Assembly: GCA_910584635.1 (NCBI GenBank)
Contig: CAJUBA010000006.1
Coordinates: forward strand, 1-64,000
DNA length: 64,000 nt
Origin: an uncultured Christensenella sp.
Lineage (GTDB): Bacteria; Bacillota; Clostridia; Christensenellales; UBA3700
Direction: 5' to 3'
This document shows positions 9,500 through 18,035 of the stretch, piece by piece. A program made the translations under genes and the position numbers. Under the pieces are notes generated by a model that did not search any database, was not told where the DNA came from, and was given only the letters and a program-made list of their open reading frames with translations. Positions within the stretch are counted from its first letter, which is position 1; each line of letters starts with the position of its first letter.

Positions 9500-10255
9500 T
9501 TATAAAGATACTGCGTTGACGGCTGAAGCGATGACTTCCGCGCAGTTGCGGACGAGAGAATCGACGTCGCGGGGAGTAAGCATATATTTGGAGTATTCGG
9601 AATTTGTATCGCCCGTAATACTTGCCACCGAGATTATCAGCGGAACGCCTATCGCCACCACAGGCACGGAAAGAGTACTTCTGTTAAGACAGGTTTGAGG
9701 ATTGTTTACGCCCCCTCCCGGACATATTCCCGCAGTCGTGAGTTGATAACAGTTGCCAAGTCTGTGCAGATAACCCGTCGCGAGAGTATCTATCGCCAGT
9801 ACCAAAGCCGGTTTGTGATGATCCACTATCGCTTTTACTATATCAAACGACTTAATCCCCGTTATATCCGCGACTTTGGGAGCGATTGCGCTGACGTTAA
9901 ACGCTTTTCCTCCCGTACGTATTTTTTTTACCACTTCGTTGCCGAGCGCGTCTACGACGACGTTTTCGTTTCCCAGTCCGACGACGAGAATTTTACCTTC
10001 GTTTACGCCGCTTTCTCGTATGAGTTTTTTGATACAGTTTTGGAGTACGTCGCAAAGCGTCGACGGCAAGGTATGAGCGTTGGGAGTAAGAGTGAGATAA
10101 AGTCCTTCTTTTTTCCCGCATTGACGGGACAGCACTTTATCCACTTTTGTTTCGCGTATGTCTACGCCTTTTTGTCTGTACGAACGGGAGGGAAGGGAAA
10201 GTTCTTCTCCCGCTTCTATCAGCAAGTCGCTGAAATTGCGTAAATTATCGTTCAT
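9500..10255 (-). CDS. gpr: Germination protease GPR (spore endopeptidase), short form
   Basis: GPR (peptidase family A25) degrades small acid-soluble spore proteins when a spore germinates, so this gene implies a sporulating organism. The family pattern is present: an N-terminal SDLLIEAGEEL, GLGNENVVVDALG near residues 93-105, IAPKVADITGI, AIDTLA near 152-158, then TTAGICPGGGVNN and PVVAIGVPLII. The two aspartates in the DALG and IDTLA motifs, implicated in catalysis, are kept. At 251 residues it is clearly shorter than the roughly 320-370 typical of Bacillus/Clostridium enzymes. It is divergent from rpsT at 10434, a neighbour pairing common in Clostridia. Confidence 0.88.
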   Translation of the reverse strand: MNDNLRNFSDLLIEAGEELSLPSRSYRQKGVDIRETKVDKVLSRQCGKKEGLYLTLTPNAHTLPSTLCDVLQNCIKKLIRESGVNEGKILVVGLGNENVVVDALGNEVVKKIRTGGKAFNVSAIAPKVADITGIKSFDIVKAIVDHHKPALVLAIDTLATGYLHRLGNCYQLTTAGICPGGGVNNPQTCLNRSTLSVPVVAIGVPLIISVASITGDTNSEYSKYMLTPRDVDSLVRNCAEVIASAVNAVSL

Positions 10256-10332
10256 ACGTTAATTATTGCCAAAAATGCAATCGATTAAATACGCGTATTG
10301 GCTAAATTTAACGTCAAAAGGTCTATAAATAT

Positions 10333-10361
10333 TTGCAAAACGCGAAAATATATGTTAAAAT
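10333..10361 (+). promoter_or_regulatory. Promoter of rpsT
   Basis: TTGCAA at 10333-10338, 17-bp spacer, TAAAAT at 10356-10361, about 73 bp before the rpsT start. Confidence 0.6.
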
Positions 10362-10433
10362 CTGTTGCGTTAACAAAATTGTTATGATAAAATAATTTAG
10401 TAAAAATACTAAAAATAAATACGGAGGGAGAGT

Positions 10434-10703
10434 ATGCCAAATATTAAGTCCCAGAAAAAAAGAGTTATAATAGCGCAGAAAGAAAACGAAATCAATACTG
10501 CAAAGCGCAGCAGAGTTCGCAACGCTGTGAAGAAGTATGAAAGCGCTATCGCGAATAACGACGTGGCTACCGCAGAAAAACTTTTGGTCGAAACTATTTC
10601 TTTGATCGACAGAGCGAAGAGCGACGGTATATATCACGATAATACGGCAAGCAGAAAGATTTCAAGACTTTCCAAGCAACTTGACGCATTGAAAAAAGCG
10701 TAA
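10434..10703 (+). CDS. rpsT: Ribosomal protein S20
   Basis: An 89-residue basic protein of the 30S subunit that binds 16S rRNA. It opens with the family start MPNIKSQKKRVI, is almost entirely helical and lysine-rich, and contains the conserved HDNTASRKISRLSKQL stretch near the C-terminus. GGAGGGAG precedes the ATG at 10434. It has its own promoter and terminator. Confidence 0.96.
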   Translation: MPNIKSQKKRVIIAQKENEINTAKRSRVRNAVKKYESAIANNDVATAEKLLVETISLIDRAKSDGIYHDNTASRKISRLSKQLDALKKA

Positions 10704-10720
10704 TTATCACAAAGAAATCT

Positions 10721-10747
10721 AATGCGACCTGCAGGGTCGCATTTTTT
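10721..10747 (+). terminator. Terminator of rpsT
   Basis: AATGCGACC pairs with GGTCGCATT and runs into TTTT. Confidence 0.88.
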
Positions 10748-10776
10748 ATAACGGTCTAATAGAAAAGCGATATTTT

Positions 10777-10800
10777 TCTCGCGACGCTTATGTCGCGAGA
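10777..10800. other. Perfect 9-bp inverted repeat upstream of flavoprotein gene
   Basis: TCTCGCGAC and GTCGCGAGA are separated by GCTTAT. No T-run follows on either strand, so it is more likely an operator-like palindrome or a leader hairpin than a terminator. It sits about 70 bp before the ATG at 10873. Confidence 0.45.
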
Positions 10801-10872
10801 ATATATCCAAAACGCAAGAATAAACTATAAAGTCCGATATTATCGAAAACGCGTCGGACTCGGAAGAGAACA

Positions 10873-11406
10873 ATGAAAATACTTATATTGACTGCAAGTC
10901 CCAGAAAGGGCGGAAACACAGATATTTTAGCGAAAGCGTTTGCGGACGGAGCAATGGAAAACAACAACGTCGAAACCGTCGACGTATGCGATTGCAAAAT
11001 AAATCCGTGCGTAGGCTGCAATTCGTGTTTTACAAGAGAAAACAACAGGTGTTTTCAAAACGACGGTATGCAGAGTATTTACGAAAAAGCCGCCGACGCG
11101 GATATGTTGGTCGTCGCTTCGCCCGTTTATTTTTACGGAATAAGCGCTCAACTCAAAGCGGTAATAGATAGATTTCATACTCCCGCAAGAAAAAACTTTA
11201 AGATAAAGAAAGTCGCGTTGTTGCTTACGGCAGGCTCGTCAAAGCAAAGCGTATTTGACGCGATAGTCCGTCAGTACGAACTGATAGTCGATTATTTCAA
11301 GTTTGAAGACAAAGGCAGAATATTGGTAGGCGGCGTAAACGACAAAGGCGCGATAAACGGAAGAGAGGAACTTAATCAAGCGTATTTGTTGGGCAAGAGT
11401 ATTTAA
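10873..11406 (+). CDS. NADPH-dependent FMN reductase / iron-sulfur flavoprotein family
   Basis: A 177-residue flavodoxin-fold protein. The FMN phosphate-binding start is TASPRKGGNTDIL (7-19), and the second flavin loop is SPVYFYGISAQLKAVIDRF. Between them lies a cysteine cluster (C39, C41, C46, C49, C52), the compact spacing seen in iron-sulfur flavoproteins and related oxidoreductases of anaerobes. By family it transfers electrons or reduces quinones and nitro compounds; the substrate is unknown. A GGAAGAGA site precedes the ATG. It stands alone, between the palindrome at 10777 and the terminator at 11415. Confidence 0.82.
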   Translation: MKILILTASPRKGGNTDILAKAFADGAMENNNVETVDVCDCKINPCVGCNSCFTRENNRCFQNDGMQSIYEKAADADMLVVASPVYFYGISAQLKAVIDRFHTPARKNFKIKKVALLLTAGSSKQSVFDAIVRQYELIVDYFKFEDKGRILVGGVNDKGAINGREELNQAYLLGKSI

Positions 11407-11414
11407 CGGCAAAG

Positions 11415-11440
11415 AAAAGCGCCGTCTTTCGACGGCGTTT
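11415..11440 (+). terminator. Terminator after the flavoprotein gene
   Basis: CGCCGTC-TTTC-GACGGCG followed by TTTCGTT. It lies between convergent transcripts. Confidence 0.75.
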
Positions 11441-11442
11441 CG

Positions 11443-11580
11443 TTATATGTTTTCTTTTTCCTTTTCCGCAGTCTTTTTGCGTTTGTTATGGATTATCAAC
11501 AGTATTATTCCCGCGACTCCCACCGCTATAAGATAGAAAAATCTACCGTATGAAAGAAAGCGGTTTATTAGAAAAGTATT
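11443..11580 (-). other. 45-codon open frame in phase with and directly after the rlmH stop
   Basis: Immediately after the rlmH TAA the same frame stays open for 45 codons. It encodes a hydrophobic helix (FFYLIAVGVAGIILLII) followed by a lysine/glutamate-rich tail (KRKKTAEKEKENI), the layout of a single-pass membrane anchor. No ATG, GTG or TTG precedes the helix; the only GTG is inside it. rlmH itself ends at its usual YHK terminus. It could be a readthrough extension, a small gene with an unusual start, or the remnant of a lost gene. Confidence 0.35.
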
Positions 11581-12051
11581 TTATTTGTGGTAACTACTGC
11601 CTTCTTCTATCGTGAACGCGCGGTAGATTTGTTCGCTTAGTATAAGCCTCATAAGTTGATGCGGATAAGTTATCGCCCCGAAACAGATAGACAAGTCGCA
11701 TTTATCGAGTACTGCTTGCGAAATTCCGAAAGAACCGCCTATAATAAAATTTACCGTAGAAACGCCGGATTGTTTAAGAGATGAAATCTTTTTGCTTATT
11801 TGTTCGCTGGATAGCGATTGACCTTTCAAATCGAGAGCGATAGAGTAGCCTTTTAATTTGCTCAAAATTCTTTCGCCTTCCGCGTTTTTGGTCGAGAGGA
11901 TATTTTTGCCATTCGGGTCGGAGCAGAGTTCCTCGCTCACTTCTATTATTTCGAATTTGCAAAATCTTGAAAGGCGTTTTGCATATTCGGCAATTCCGTC
12001 TTTGATGTATTTTTCTTTGATTTTGCCCACGCAGACGATATTTACGTTCAT
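11581..12051 (-). CDS. rlmH: 23S rRNA pseudouridine-1915 N3-methyltransferase RlmH
   Basis: A 156-residue SPOUT-fold methyltransferase that modifies helix 69 of 23S rRNA using S-adenosylmethionine. It starts MNVNIVCVGKIKEKYI. The SAM-binding knot is IIGGSFGIS (about 113-121), followed by LMRLILSEQIYRAFTI and the conserved C-terminal SSYHK. The length is the standard one. It is the last gene of a walJ-CPBP-rlmH operon with a 1-bp gap to the protease gene, and Clostridia often keep walJ and rlmH close together. Confidence 0.95.
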   Translation of the reverse strand: MNVNIVCVGKIKEKYIKDGIAEYAKRLSRFCKFEIIEVSEELCSDPNGKNILSTKNAEGERILSKLKGYSIALDLKGQSLSSEQISKKISSLKQSGVSTVNFIIGGSFGISQAVLDKCDLSICFGAITYPHQLMRLILSEQIYRAFTIEEGSSYHK

Positions 12052-12052
12052 A

Positions 12053-13300
12053 TCAATATCCCGATATAGTATTTATTATCCAAATAGCCAAAACGATAAC
12101 GAAAGAGAAGATTATTCCTCGGCTGTTTTTCTTCTTTACGGTTTCGTTTTCTTCCTGTCGCATAGATAGAAATACTTCCTTTTTCTCTTGCGAGTATTCT
12201 TCGGTAAGTTCGTTGAGCGCGTCGCGTTTTGCTTTTTCTTGCGCTCTTTGTTCGGGAGAGATAAAAAGATAATCCATTTTTTCGTTGAAGACTTTGAGCG
12301 CTTTTCTTTTGCCCGTATACACTACTTCTTCAGCGTCATTTTCGCCGTCGCAAACAAGCGAGTCTTCCTTCTTTCTCTTCGCATAAGAAATTTTATACAT
12401 TCCCCACAAGGAGAAGAAAAGTCCGCAAATGCCCGCTACGCACAAAAGGAGCATTGCCCACCAAGGCATTGTGAGGTCGGACGAACCGGTAATTTTGAAT
12501 ATAACGTAACCCGAAATCAGAGTTATAGCGTTGTTGAAGAAGTGGACGAGCGCGCTTATCCAAATGCTTCCGCTCATGTAGTATACGAGAGAGCAGACTA
12601 CTCCCACGAAGAATTGATGTACAAGTTGCATTGGCGAACCGTGCATAAAAGCAAACAGCGCGCCGCTTATGATTACTCCCCAAAAATATGAAAAGTTTTT
12701 AGCCGCTCTCGCTATCATGCCTCTGTGCAGAATTTCTTCGCACACTGCGGGTATAGCCGCTATAAACACCAAATAAAGCAAAAGGGTGGGGAAAGACTCG
12801 ACGGCGATATTTGCGCCCGTATAAGTATATCCCGTCTTTTGAATAAGGTATACGAAAGCGCTCGCTATCGGCATGAACGCGCACAGAAGAGTTATAGCGA
12901 CGGGAAGAGTCAAGGCTATTTGTCCGCCGTTTACTTTGCGCTTAAATCCCAAATCTTTGAATACGTTGAAAGACTTGACTTTCCAATAAGCGAGCGGGGA
13001 TAGAATCATTGTAGATTCGTTGATGAAAGTCAAAAGCACCAAGCCGCCGCTTGAAGCGGTGAACGCGGTAAACTTATCGCTTACGATTTTATATCCGTCG
13101 CCGTCGAATATTGATTGATTCATAGAGTCCGCGATAATCATAAGACCTACTATCATCAGTACAAGTTGAAGCATATATTGTAATATAAACTGAACGATAA
13201 ATATTGCGCTTGCGTCATAAAATTCAAGCGATGGAACGGATTTTTTGAAAAATCCTTTATTTTGATTTGATTGTTGTTGAGAGTTTGTTTTTTTTGCCAT
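12053..13300 (-). CDS. CPBP-family intramembrane metalloprotease
   Basis: A 415-residue polytopic membrane protein of the CPBP (Abi/CAAX-protease-like) family. About eight hydrophobic segments precede a charged C-terminal tail that ends in another helix. The catalytic motifs are EEILHRG near residue 188, FAFMHG near 225 and a later histidine/asparagine motif (VHFFNNA). Members cleave within membranes and serve in prenyl-protein processing or peptide immunity; this one has no nearby bacteriocin gene, so the role is open. The long tail (about 310-400) with many lysines and glutamates is unusual. It overlaps neither neighbour but is tightly packed with rlmH and walJ. Confidence 0.85.
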   Translation of the reverse strand: MAKKTNSQQQSNQNKGFFKKSVPSLEFYDASAIFIVQFILQYMLQLVLMIVGLMIIADSMNQSIFDGDGYKIVSDKFTAFTASSGGLVLLTFINESTMILSPLAYWKVKSFNVFKDLGFKRKVNGGQIALTLPVAITLLCAFMPIASAFVYLIQKTGYTYTGANIAVESFPTLLLYLVFIAAIPAVCEEILHRGMIARAAKNFSYFWGVIISGALFAFMHGSPMQLVHQFFVGVVCSLVYYMSGSIWISALVHFFNNAITLISGYVIFKITGSSDLTMPWWAMLLLCVAGICGLFFSLWGMYKISYAKRKKEDSLVCDGENDAEEVVYTGKRKALKVFNEKMDYLFISPEQRAQEKAKRDALNELTEEYSQEKKEVFLSMRQEENETVKKKNSRGIIFSFVIVLAIWIINTISGY

Positions 13301-13306
13301 TTGTTT

Positions 13307-14086
13307 TTATTCCAGAATAATTTTTGCCGTGGATTTATATTGCATTGCCGTTTCGACAAATACGTCTTTTCCTTCCGTGAAACACGCGTTTTCCAACTCT
13401 CTTGCAGTTTGCTCGAAAGCAAGTTCGGGAGTGTTGTTGTCTTGCGAAAGATGCGCAAGCACAAATCTTTTAGTGCCGTACTTTGCAAGCGCCGATATGC
13501 TTTGCGCGCATTCCTCGTTGGATAAATGTCCGTTCTTACCCAAAATTCTTTGTTTGAGCATAAAAGGATAGGACCCTTGTCTTAGCATATCTATATCGTG
13601 ATTCGATTCGAGCATTATCAAATCGCTGCCCGAAAGAATACGTATTATATTTTCGTTCATGCCTCCCAAATCCGTCGCTATGGAAACGGAGCGTTTGCCG
13701 TCGCTCAGTCTGTAACCTAGATTGTAGTTTGAATCGTGGGGAAGTCTGAACGGAGTAATTTGTATATCGCCTATCTCGAAAGGCAAATCCATGTCCTGTT
13801 CGACGAGATAAGGAGTCGCTTGGGCGTCCAGTCCGTATACGCTGTCTTTATGGCAATATACAGGCACGGAATATTTTTTAGCGAAAGAAGCGATACCTCT
13901 GACGTGGTCGCTGTGTTCGTGCGTAACCAAAATCGCGTCAATCTTCCTAAGGTCGATATTTTCAGCGGTCGCTCTTTGAGCGAGGTCGCGTATATTCAAT
14001 CCGTCGTCTATCATAAGCGTAACGTTGTCGGACGACACTACCGTGCAATTTCCTTTGCTACCGCTTGCCAAATTACAAAACTTCAT
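13307..14086 (-). CDS. walJ: Metallo-beta-lactamase-fold hydrolase, WalJ/YycJ type
   Basis: A 259-residue cytoplasmic metal-dependent hydrolase. I place the start at ATG 14086 (MKFCNLASGSKGNC), preceded by GGAAAAGAG; a longer in-frame extension upstream is AT-rich and not family-like. The start SGSKGNCT and the metal motif THEHSDH (near residues 54-60) are typical, as are the later LESNHD and LAHLSQDN motifs. YycJ proteins are linked to the WalRK operon and to DNA-related exonuclease activity in Bacillus, but no walRK is visible here. It heads the operon with CPBP and rlmH. Confidence 0.9.
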   Translation of the reverse strand: MKFCNLASGSKGNCTVVSSDNVTLMIDDGLNIRDLAQRATAENIDLRKIDAILVTHEHSDHVRGIASFAKKYSVPVYCHKDSVYGLDAQATPYLVEQDMDLPFEIGDIQITPFRLPHDSNYNLGYRLSDGKRSVSIATDLGGMNENIIRILSGSDLIMLESNHDIDMLRQGSYPFMLKQRILGKNGHLSNEECAQSISALAKYGTKRFVLAHLSQDNNTPELAFEQTARELENACFTEGKDVFVETAMQYKSTAKIILE

Positions 14087-14120
14087 TCTCTTTTCCGTCG
14101 TTTCCTTGCGTATCGACTTT

Positions 14121-14150
14121 ATTTTATCATAATTTTTATTGTATACGCAA
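14121..14150 (-). promoter_or_regulatory. Promoter of walJ-CPBP-rlmH
   Basis: On the minus strand TTGCGT (14150-14145), 18-bp spacer, TAAAAT (14126-14121). Its -35 box abuts the -35 of the divergent fumarase promoter. Confidence 0.55.
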
Positions 14151-14168
14151 TGAATATTATGGTAAAAT
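14139..14168 (+). promoter_or_regulatory. Promoter of the fumarase genes
   Basis: TTGTAT at 14139-14144, 18-bp spacer, TAAAAT at 14163-14168, 19 bp before the start at 14187, so the leader is very short. Confidence 0.5.
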
Positions 14169-14186
14169 GTAGGCAAAGAGGTAACT

Positions 14187-15053
14187 ATGATAAAAATTTC
14201 TACAAAGTACATAGCAGATAAAATAAAAGAGGCAATCGACACAATATCCTGCGAAGCGGAACCCAGTTGCGTAAGAGCGCTTGAAGAAGCGTATGAGAAG
14301 GAAGAAAAAGGCACTTCGAAATTCGCTTTGGAAGTAATGTTGGACAATATCAGAATCGCAAAGAGAGAACGCCGTCCAGTATGTCAGGACACAGGGATGG
14401 TCGTCGTGTTTGTCAAAATAGGCAAAGAGGTCATATTGACGGGAAAACTTTTGCAGGACGCCATAGACGACGCCGTCGAGCAAGCGTACGTTACGCTTAG
14501 AAAATCCGTCCTCGATCCCGTAACCCGAATAAATACCAAGACAAATACTCCCGCCGTCGTTCATACTCAATTCGTAGAAGGAGAAGACGTCAACGTGGAA
14601 GTTATGTTGAAAGGTTTCGGAAGCGAAAATATGTCGAAAGTATATCTTCTCAATCCGGCGCAAGGACTCGAAGAAGCCAAGCGTCTTATCGTCGATACCG
14701 TGGCGAGGGCGGCGTCCAACCCCTGCCCTCCCGTAATAATAGGCGTAGGTTTGGGAGGCACTTTGGAGAAAGCGGCGATTATGTCAAAGCACGCGCTATT
14801 CAGAGAAATCGGAAGTTCAAATCCCGTTCCGCATTTGGATGAATTGGAAAAAGAACTTCTCGGCGAAATCAATTCTTTGGGCGTCGGCGCTCAGGGATTC
14901 GGCGGAAAGACTACGGCGCTGGGAGTGTTTATCGAAAGTTATCCCACTCATATATCTTCGTTGCCCGTGTCAATCAACGTGCTGTGTCATTGTTCGCGAG
15001 CGGCGAAATTCGTAATTGACGGCAGAAAGGAGGGCGAGATATGTCAGATGTAA
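14187..15053 (+). CDS. fumA: Class I fumarate hydratase, alpha subunit
   Basis: A 288-residue subunit of the oxygen-sensitive [4Fe-4S] fumarase/L-tartrate dehydratase family, which interconverts fumarate and malate. Cluster-binding and active-site blocks are visible: RPVCQDTGM near residue 70, the glycine-rich GVGLGGTLEKAA near 190, and SINVLCHCSRAAKF at the C-terminus. In this lineage the enzyme is split, and the beta subunit starts inside the last codons of this gene (15041), which suggests translational coupling. GAGGTAAC precedes the ATG. L-tartrate dehydratase is a possible alternative specificity. The symbol is used loosely, as split-fumarase naming varies. Confidence 0.9.
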   Translation: MIKISTKYIADKIKEAIDTISCEAEPSCVRALEEAYEKEEKGTSKFALEVMLDNIRIAKRERRPVCQDTGMVVVFVKIGKEVILTGKLLQDAIDDAVEQAYVTLRKSVLDPVTRINTKTNTPAVVHTQFVEGEDVNVEVMLKGFGSENMSKVYLLNPAQGLEEAKRLIVDTVARAASNPCPPVIIGVGLGGTLEKAAIMSKHALFREIGSSNPVPHLDELEKELLGEINSLGVGAQGFGGKTTALGVFIESYPTHISSLPVSINVLCHCSRAAKFVIDGRKEGEICQM

Positions 15054-15574
15054 AGTTTCTTTCTCTTCCGCTTACGAAAGAGAGCATGAAAGATTTGAAA
15101 GTAGGCGATATGGTAAAACTAAGCGGAGATATGCTTGTATTCAGAGATGCGGGACATAAGCGCTTGTATCAAAGTATATTGGACGGAAAGCAAGCCTTCG
15201 AATATAAAGGAGAAACGATTTATTTCATGGGACCGTGTCCTGCAAGAGAGGGCGAAGCGATAGGCAGCGCCGGTCCTACGACGTCTTGCAGAATGGATAA
15301 GTATACTCCGTATATGTTAGATCACGGACTTTCCGCGCAGATAGGCAAAGGTAAGCGAGATAAAGATTGTATACAAGCGTTCAAACGCAACGGCTGCGTA
15401 TATTTCGCGGCTATCGGCGGAGCGGGCGCAATATACAGCAAAAGCATAGTAAAGGCGGAGGTGCTTTATTTCGAAGATTTGGGTACCGAAGCGGTAAGAA
15501 GAATAAGCGTAAAAGATTTCCCCGTTGTAGTCGCTATAGATTCGTTCGGGAACGATATATACGAAGGTAAATAA
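15041..15574 (+). CDS. fumB: Class I fumarate hydratase, beta subunit
   Basis: A 177-residue partner of the alpha subunit, overlapping it by 13 bp. It carries the swivel-domain blocks VGDMVKLSGDMLVFRDAGHKR, GPCPAREGEAIGSAGPTTSC and FAAIGGAGAIYSKSI typical of the C-terminal half of fumarase I and of TtdB. AAGGAGGGCGAG precedes the ATG. Together the two subunits form an active hydratase, probably used in a reductive branch of the anaerobic TCA pathway; that role is inference. Confidence 0.9.
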   Translation: MSDVKFLSLPLTKESMKDLKVGDMVKLSGDMLVFRDAGHKRLYQSILDGKQAFEYKGETIYFMGPCPAREGEAIGSAGPTTSCRMDKYTPYMLDHGLSAQIGKGKRDKDCIQAFKRNGCVYFAAIGGAGAIYSKSIVKAEVLYFEDLGTEAVRRISVKDFPVVVAIDSFGNDIYEGK

Positions 15575-15614
15575 AATTAAAAAATAAATAAAAACATAAA
15601 AGGAAGAAAAAATT

Positions 15615-16751
15615 ATGGCGCAATTCGATGAGATTTTCAACGATATACAAAACAGCAACGATTATGAAGAAAACGCGCGTTTGCTTCAATATCTCGGCAA
15701 CGTGCTTAAATCCAACATGGCTAAATTGCCCGCCGAAGAAAAGATAAGCATAAAAGACTTCGCTTTGAAAGAAATGCAAAAACTTATTGAAGTTATTCCC
15801 TCGGCGAAGAATTATCGCGAGAAAGATAAGATGTTTTTCTACGAAGATTCGGTACTTATGATTTTTACTTTGATGGGCGATCACAATTCGTTGACGGACG
15901 AACAGGCGGATATATTGCAAAAACTTATCGCTACCGTGTCCAAAGAACGGGTTTTGGAAAATTCCGTGGACAAGATGTTTGAAATTGCCAAAATAGAGAA
16001 AAGCGACGTAGAAGCAGTTTTGTCAATAGCAAAACCAATTAAAGACGATTATCAAAGAGGAATGCTTTTTCAAGGACTACTGGAACATAAGGATAAGATA
16101 AAAAATATGTCTTCCGACGCCAAATCTGCTATTGCGGAATTTACCGAGAGCGAGTTGGAAAGACTGTTAAGCGAAAAGGATTTGAGCGACGACGCCGTAA
16201 ATATAATCGAGTTTGCCGCCGACGTAAGCAAATATTTCATTACCGGCAAAATTCTTGATATGTTGGAAAAAGCGATGAGCGTAGTTGAAAATCAAGTTAA
16301 ATACTTTATTTTGGAAACTTTGCTTGATAATAATCGCCAAGTATCCGCTGACGCGATAAAAGAAATTGCTGGCGATCTTTCGTACGCTAATCTTTTGAAA
16401 AACGTTCTCGTAAAATACGGAAAGGCTAATCTTTTCCCAAAAGAATACGATACTCCCGAGTATCTTGCAAAGAGCGATCTCGTTCACTGGCTTTGCTATC
16501 CCACGGAACTTAATCAAAAACCCGACGAAATAGAGTTGTTGGGCAAGGCTACGGTCAAGAAAGAAGATTATTTCATTTTCAAATACAAATCCGACAGCGA
16601 CAATCTTACCGACGAACTTCAAAACGTTTGGTTGATAGGTTGGTCGGGAAGCCAAGGTTCTACGTTCAGCGAGTTCGATAAACTCTCCGATTACGAGAAA
16701 AAGACTCCCGAAAAGACCGTCAAGTATATTACTAAAAAATTGCTCAAATAA
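15615..16751 (+). CDS. Unknown helical cytoplasmic protein
   Basis: A 378-residue acidic soluble protein that I do not recognise. It has no signal peptide or membrane segment. Residues 1-270 look like successive amphipathic helices with regular leucines, suggesting a HEAT/TPR-like helical solenoid. The last 100 residues are different and contain aromatic blocks such as DYFIFKYKSDSDN and VWLIGWSGSQGS, which look like a beta-rich cap. AGGAAGAAA precedes the ATG. It follows the fumarase genes by 40 bp and precedes the radical SAM gene by 23 bp on the same strand, so all may share a transcript. Confidence 0.6.
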   Translation: MAQFDEIFNDIQNSNDYEENARLLQYLGNVLKSNMAKLPAEEKISIKDFALKEMQKLIEVIPSAKNYREKDKMFFYEDSVLMIFTLMGDHNSLTDEQADILQKLIATVSKERVLENSVDKMFEIAKIEKSDVEAVLSIAKPIKDDYQRGMLFQGLLEHKDKIKNMSSDAKSAIAEFTESELERLLSEKDLSDDAVNIIEFAADVSKYFITGKILDMLEKAMSVVENQVKYFILETLLDNNRQVSADAIKEIAGDLSYANLLKNVLVKYGKANLFPKEYDTPEYLAKSDLVHWLCYPTELNQKPDEIELLGKATVKKEDYFIFKYKSDSDNLTDELQNVWLIGWSGSQGSTFSEFDKLSDYEKKTPEKTVKYITKKLLK

Positions 16752-16774
16752 TTATCTAAAAGGAGCGATATAAA

Positions 16775-17647
16775 TTGCATAGCGTACGCGTTAAAACTAT
16801 ATTGTCCGCAAAAAACGGTATGAATCTCTATCGCGGGTGTTCGCACGGATGTATTTATTGCGATTCGCGAAGCGATTGCTATCAAATGCGCCACGACTTC
16901 GAGGATATTGAGGTTAAGGAAAACGCTATAGAACTTTTGGAGATTGCCCTTAGAAGCAAACGAAAAAAATGTATGATAGGCACGGGATCGATGAGCGATC
17001 CCTATATGCCTTTGGAAAAGACGCTGGGCAACGTTCGCAAGACTTTGGAATTAGTCGAACGACACGGATTCGGCTTTACGGTCATTACAAAGTCCGACCT
17101 CATATTAAGGGATTTGGATTTGTTAAAAAGAATAAACGAAAAAACCAAATGCGTCGTACAAATGACGTTGACGACTTTCGACGAAGACCTTTGCCGCAAA
17201 TTAGAACCCAACGTATGCTCGACGAAACGGCGGGCGGAAGTGTTGAATATATTGCGCGACAACGGTATACCGACGGTAGTTTGGCTATCTCCAATACTTC
17301 CGTTTATCAACGATACGAAGGAAAATATCGACGGAATATTGAAGTATTGCGCGCAAGCAAAAGTTTACGGTATTATATTTTTCGGAATGGGATTGACCTT
17401 GCGCGACGGAAATAGGGAATACTTTTATAAACAGTTGGATAAACATTTTCCCAAACTGTCGGAAAAATATAGACGCATTTACGGTAACGACTATATCGTC
17501 GGCAGTCCCAAGAATACCGAATTAACAGAATTTTTCTACGAACAGTGCAGAAAGTACGGAATAGTCTGCGACAATAATAAAATATTTGAATATCTCTCTA
17601 CTTTCGAAGAAAAACATGCCCGCGAACAAATGAGTATGTTTGATTAA
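16775..17647 (+). CDS. Radical SAM protein, SPL-like family
   Basis: A 290-residue radical SAM enzyme. C22, C26 and C29 form the CxxxCxxC cluster (RGCSHGCIYCD) that binds [4Fe-4S] and S-adenosylmethionine. GTGSMSDPYMPLE and the FTVITKS block match the family of spore-photoproduct-lyase-like proteins of unknown substrate. The start is a TTG at 16775, chosen because AGGAGC ends 9 bp upstream and the protein start (MHSVRVKTILSAKNGMN) matches the family's N-terminus. It is not spore photoproduct lyase proper. A short 23-bp gap to the preceding gene suggests co-transcription. Confidence 0.85.
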   Translation: MHSVRVKTILSAKNGMNLYRGCSHGCIYCDSRSDCYQMRHDFEDIEVKENAIELLEIALRSKRKKCMIGTGSMSDPYMPLEKTLGNVRKTLELVERHGFGFTVITKSDLILRDLDLLKRINEKTKCVVQMTLTTFDEDLCRKLEPNVCSTKRRAEVLNILRDNGIPTVVWLSPILPFINDTKENIDGILKYCAQAKVYGIIFFGMGLTLRDGNREYFYKQLDKHFPKLSEKYRRIYGNDYIVGSPKNTELTEFFYEQCRKYGIVCDNNKIFEYLSTFEEKHAREQMSMFD

Positions 17648-17667
17648 AAAGATTCGGATAAATTTAA

Positions 17668-17706
17668 TTCCGACCAAATCTACACTTCGTTTCGATTTTA
17701 GTCGGA
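17668..17706. repeat. GGTCGG-type intergenic repeat, copy 2
   Basis: It reads as the reverse complement of the left half of 281-340, with TCCGACCAAATCTACACTTC and CGATTTTAGTCGGA. The ends TCCGAC and GTCGGA pair, so it can form a hairpin. The 17648-18035 stretch holds only this and the hairpin at 17951. Confidence 0.65.
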
Positions 17707-17950
17707 GGTTTTCTTTATAATGATTATCAGGCGGAGTTGTGGGGATTGCGTTAGAAGTCAATAATTGTAATAGCAAAAATTCTATACTTGTGCAGAAGGG
17801 CAAATCATTGAATGTCGGAGAAATCTACGGCATATTGATATAGTCAAAGATAGCGCTATTTGCTATACAGTAATGGCGTATGTTGTGTAAAGCGTCGCAA
17901 ATAGGTCGCGTAAATTATAAAATCTAAACTCAATTATTCTATTTAATCAA

Positions 17951-17985
17951 AAACGGCTGATAAAACTCGATTTTTATCAGTCGTT
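17951..17985. terminator. Bidirectional terminator
   Basis: AACGGCTGATAAAA pairs with TTTTATCAGTCGTT (one G-U). A/T tracts inside the arms make it usable for both strands, and it serves the convergent genes ending at 17647 and 18036. Confidence 0.65.
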
Positions 17986-18035
17986 ATCGTAGCGGAGTAG
18001 TAATCTAAAATTAGTAATCTACGCTGAATTGTAAT

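Noticed and set aside
14087..14347. 87-residue N-terminal extension of WalJ
   Set aside because: It crosses the divergent promoter region and into the fumarase gene, is unlike the family, and ATG 14086 gives the standard protein.
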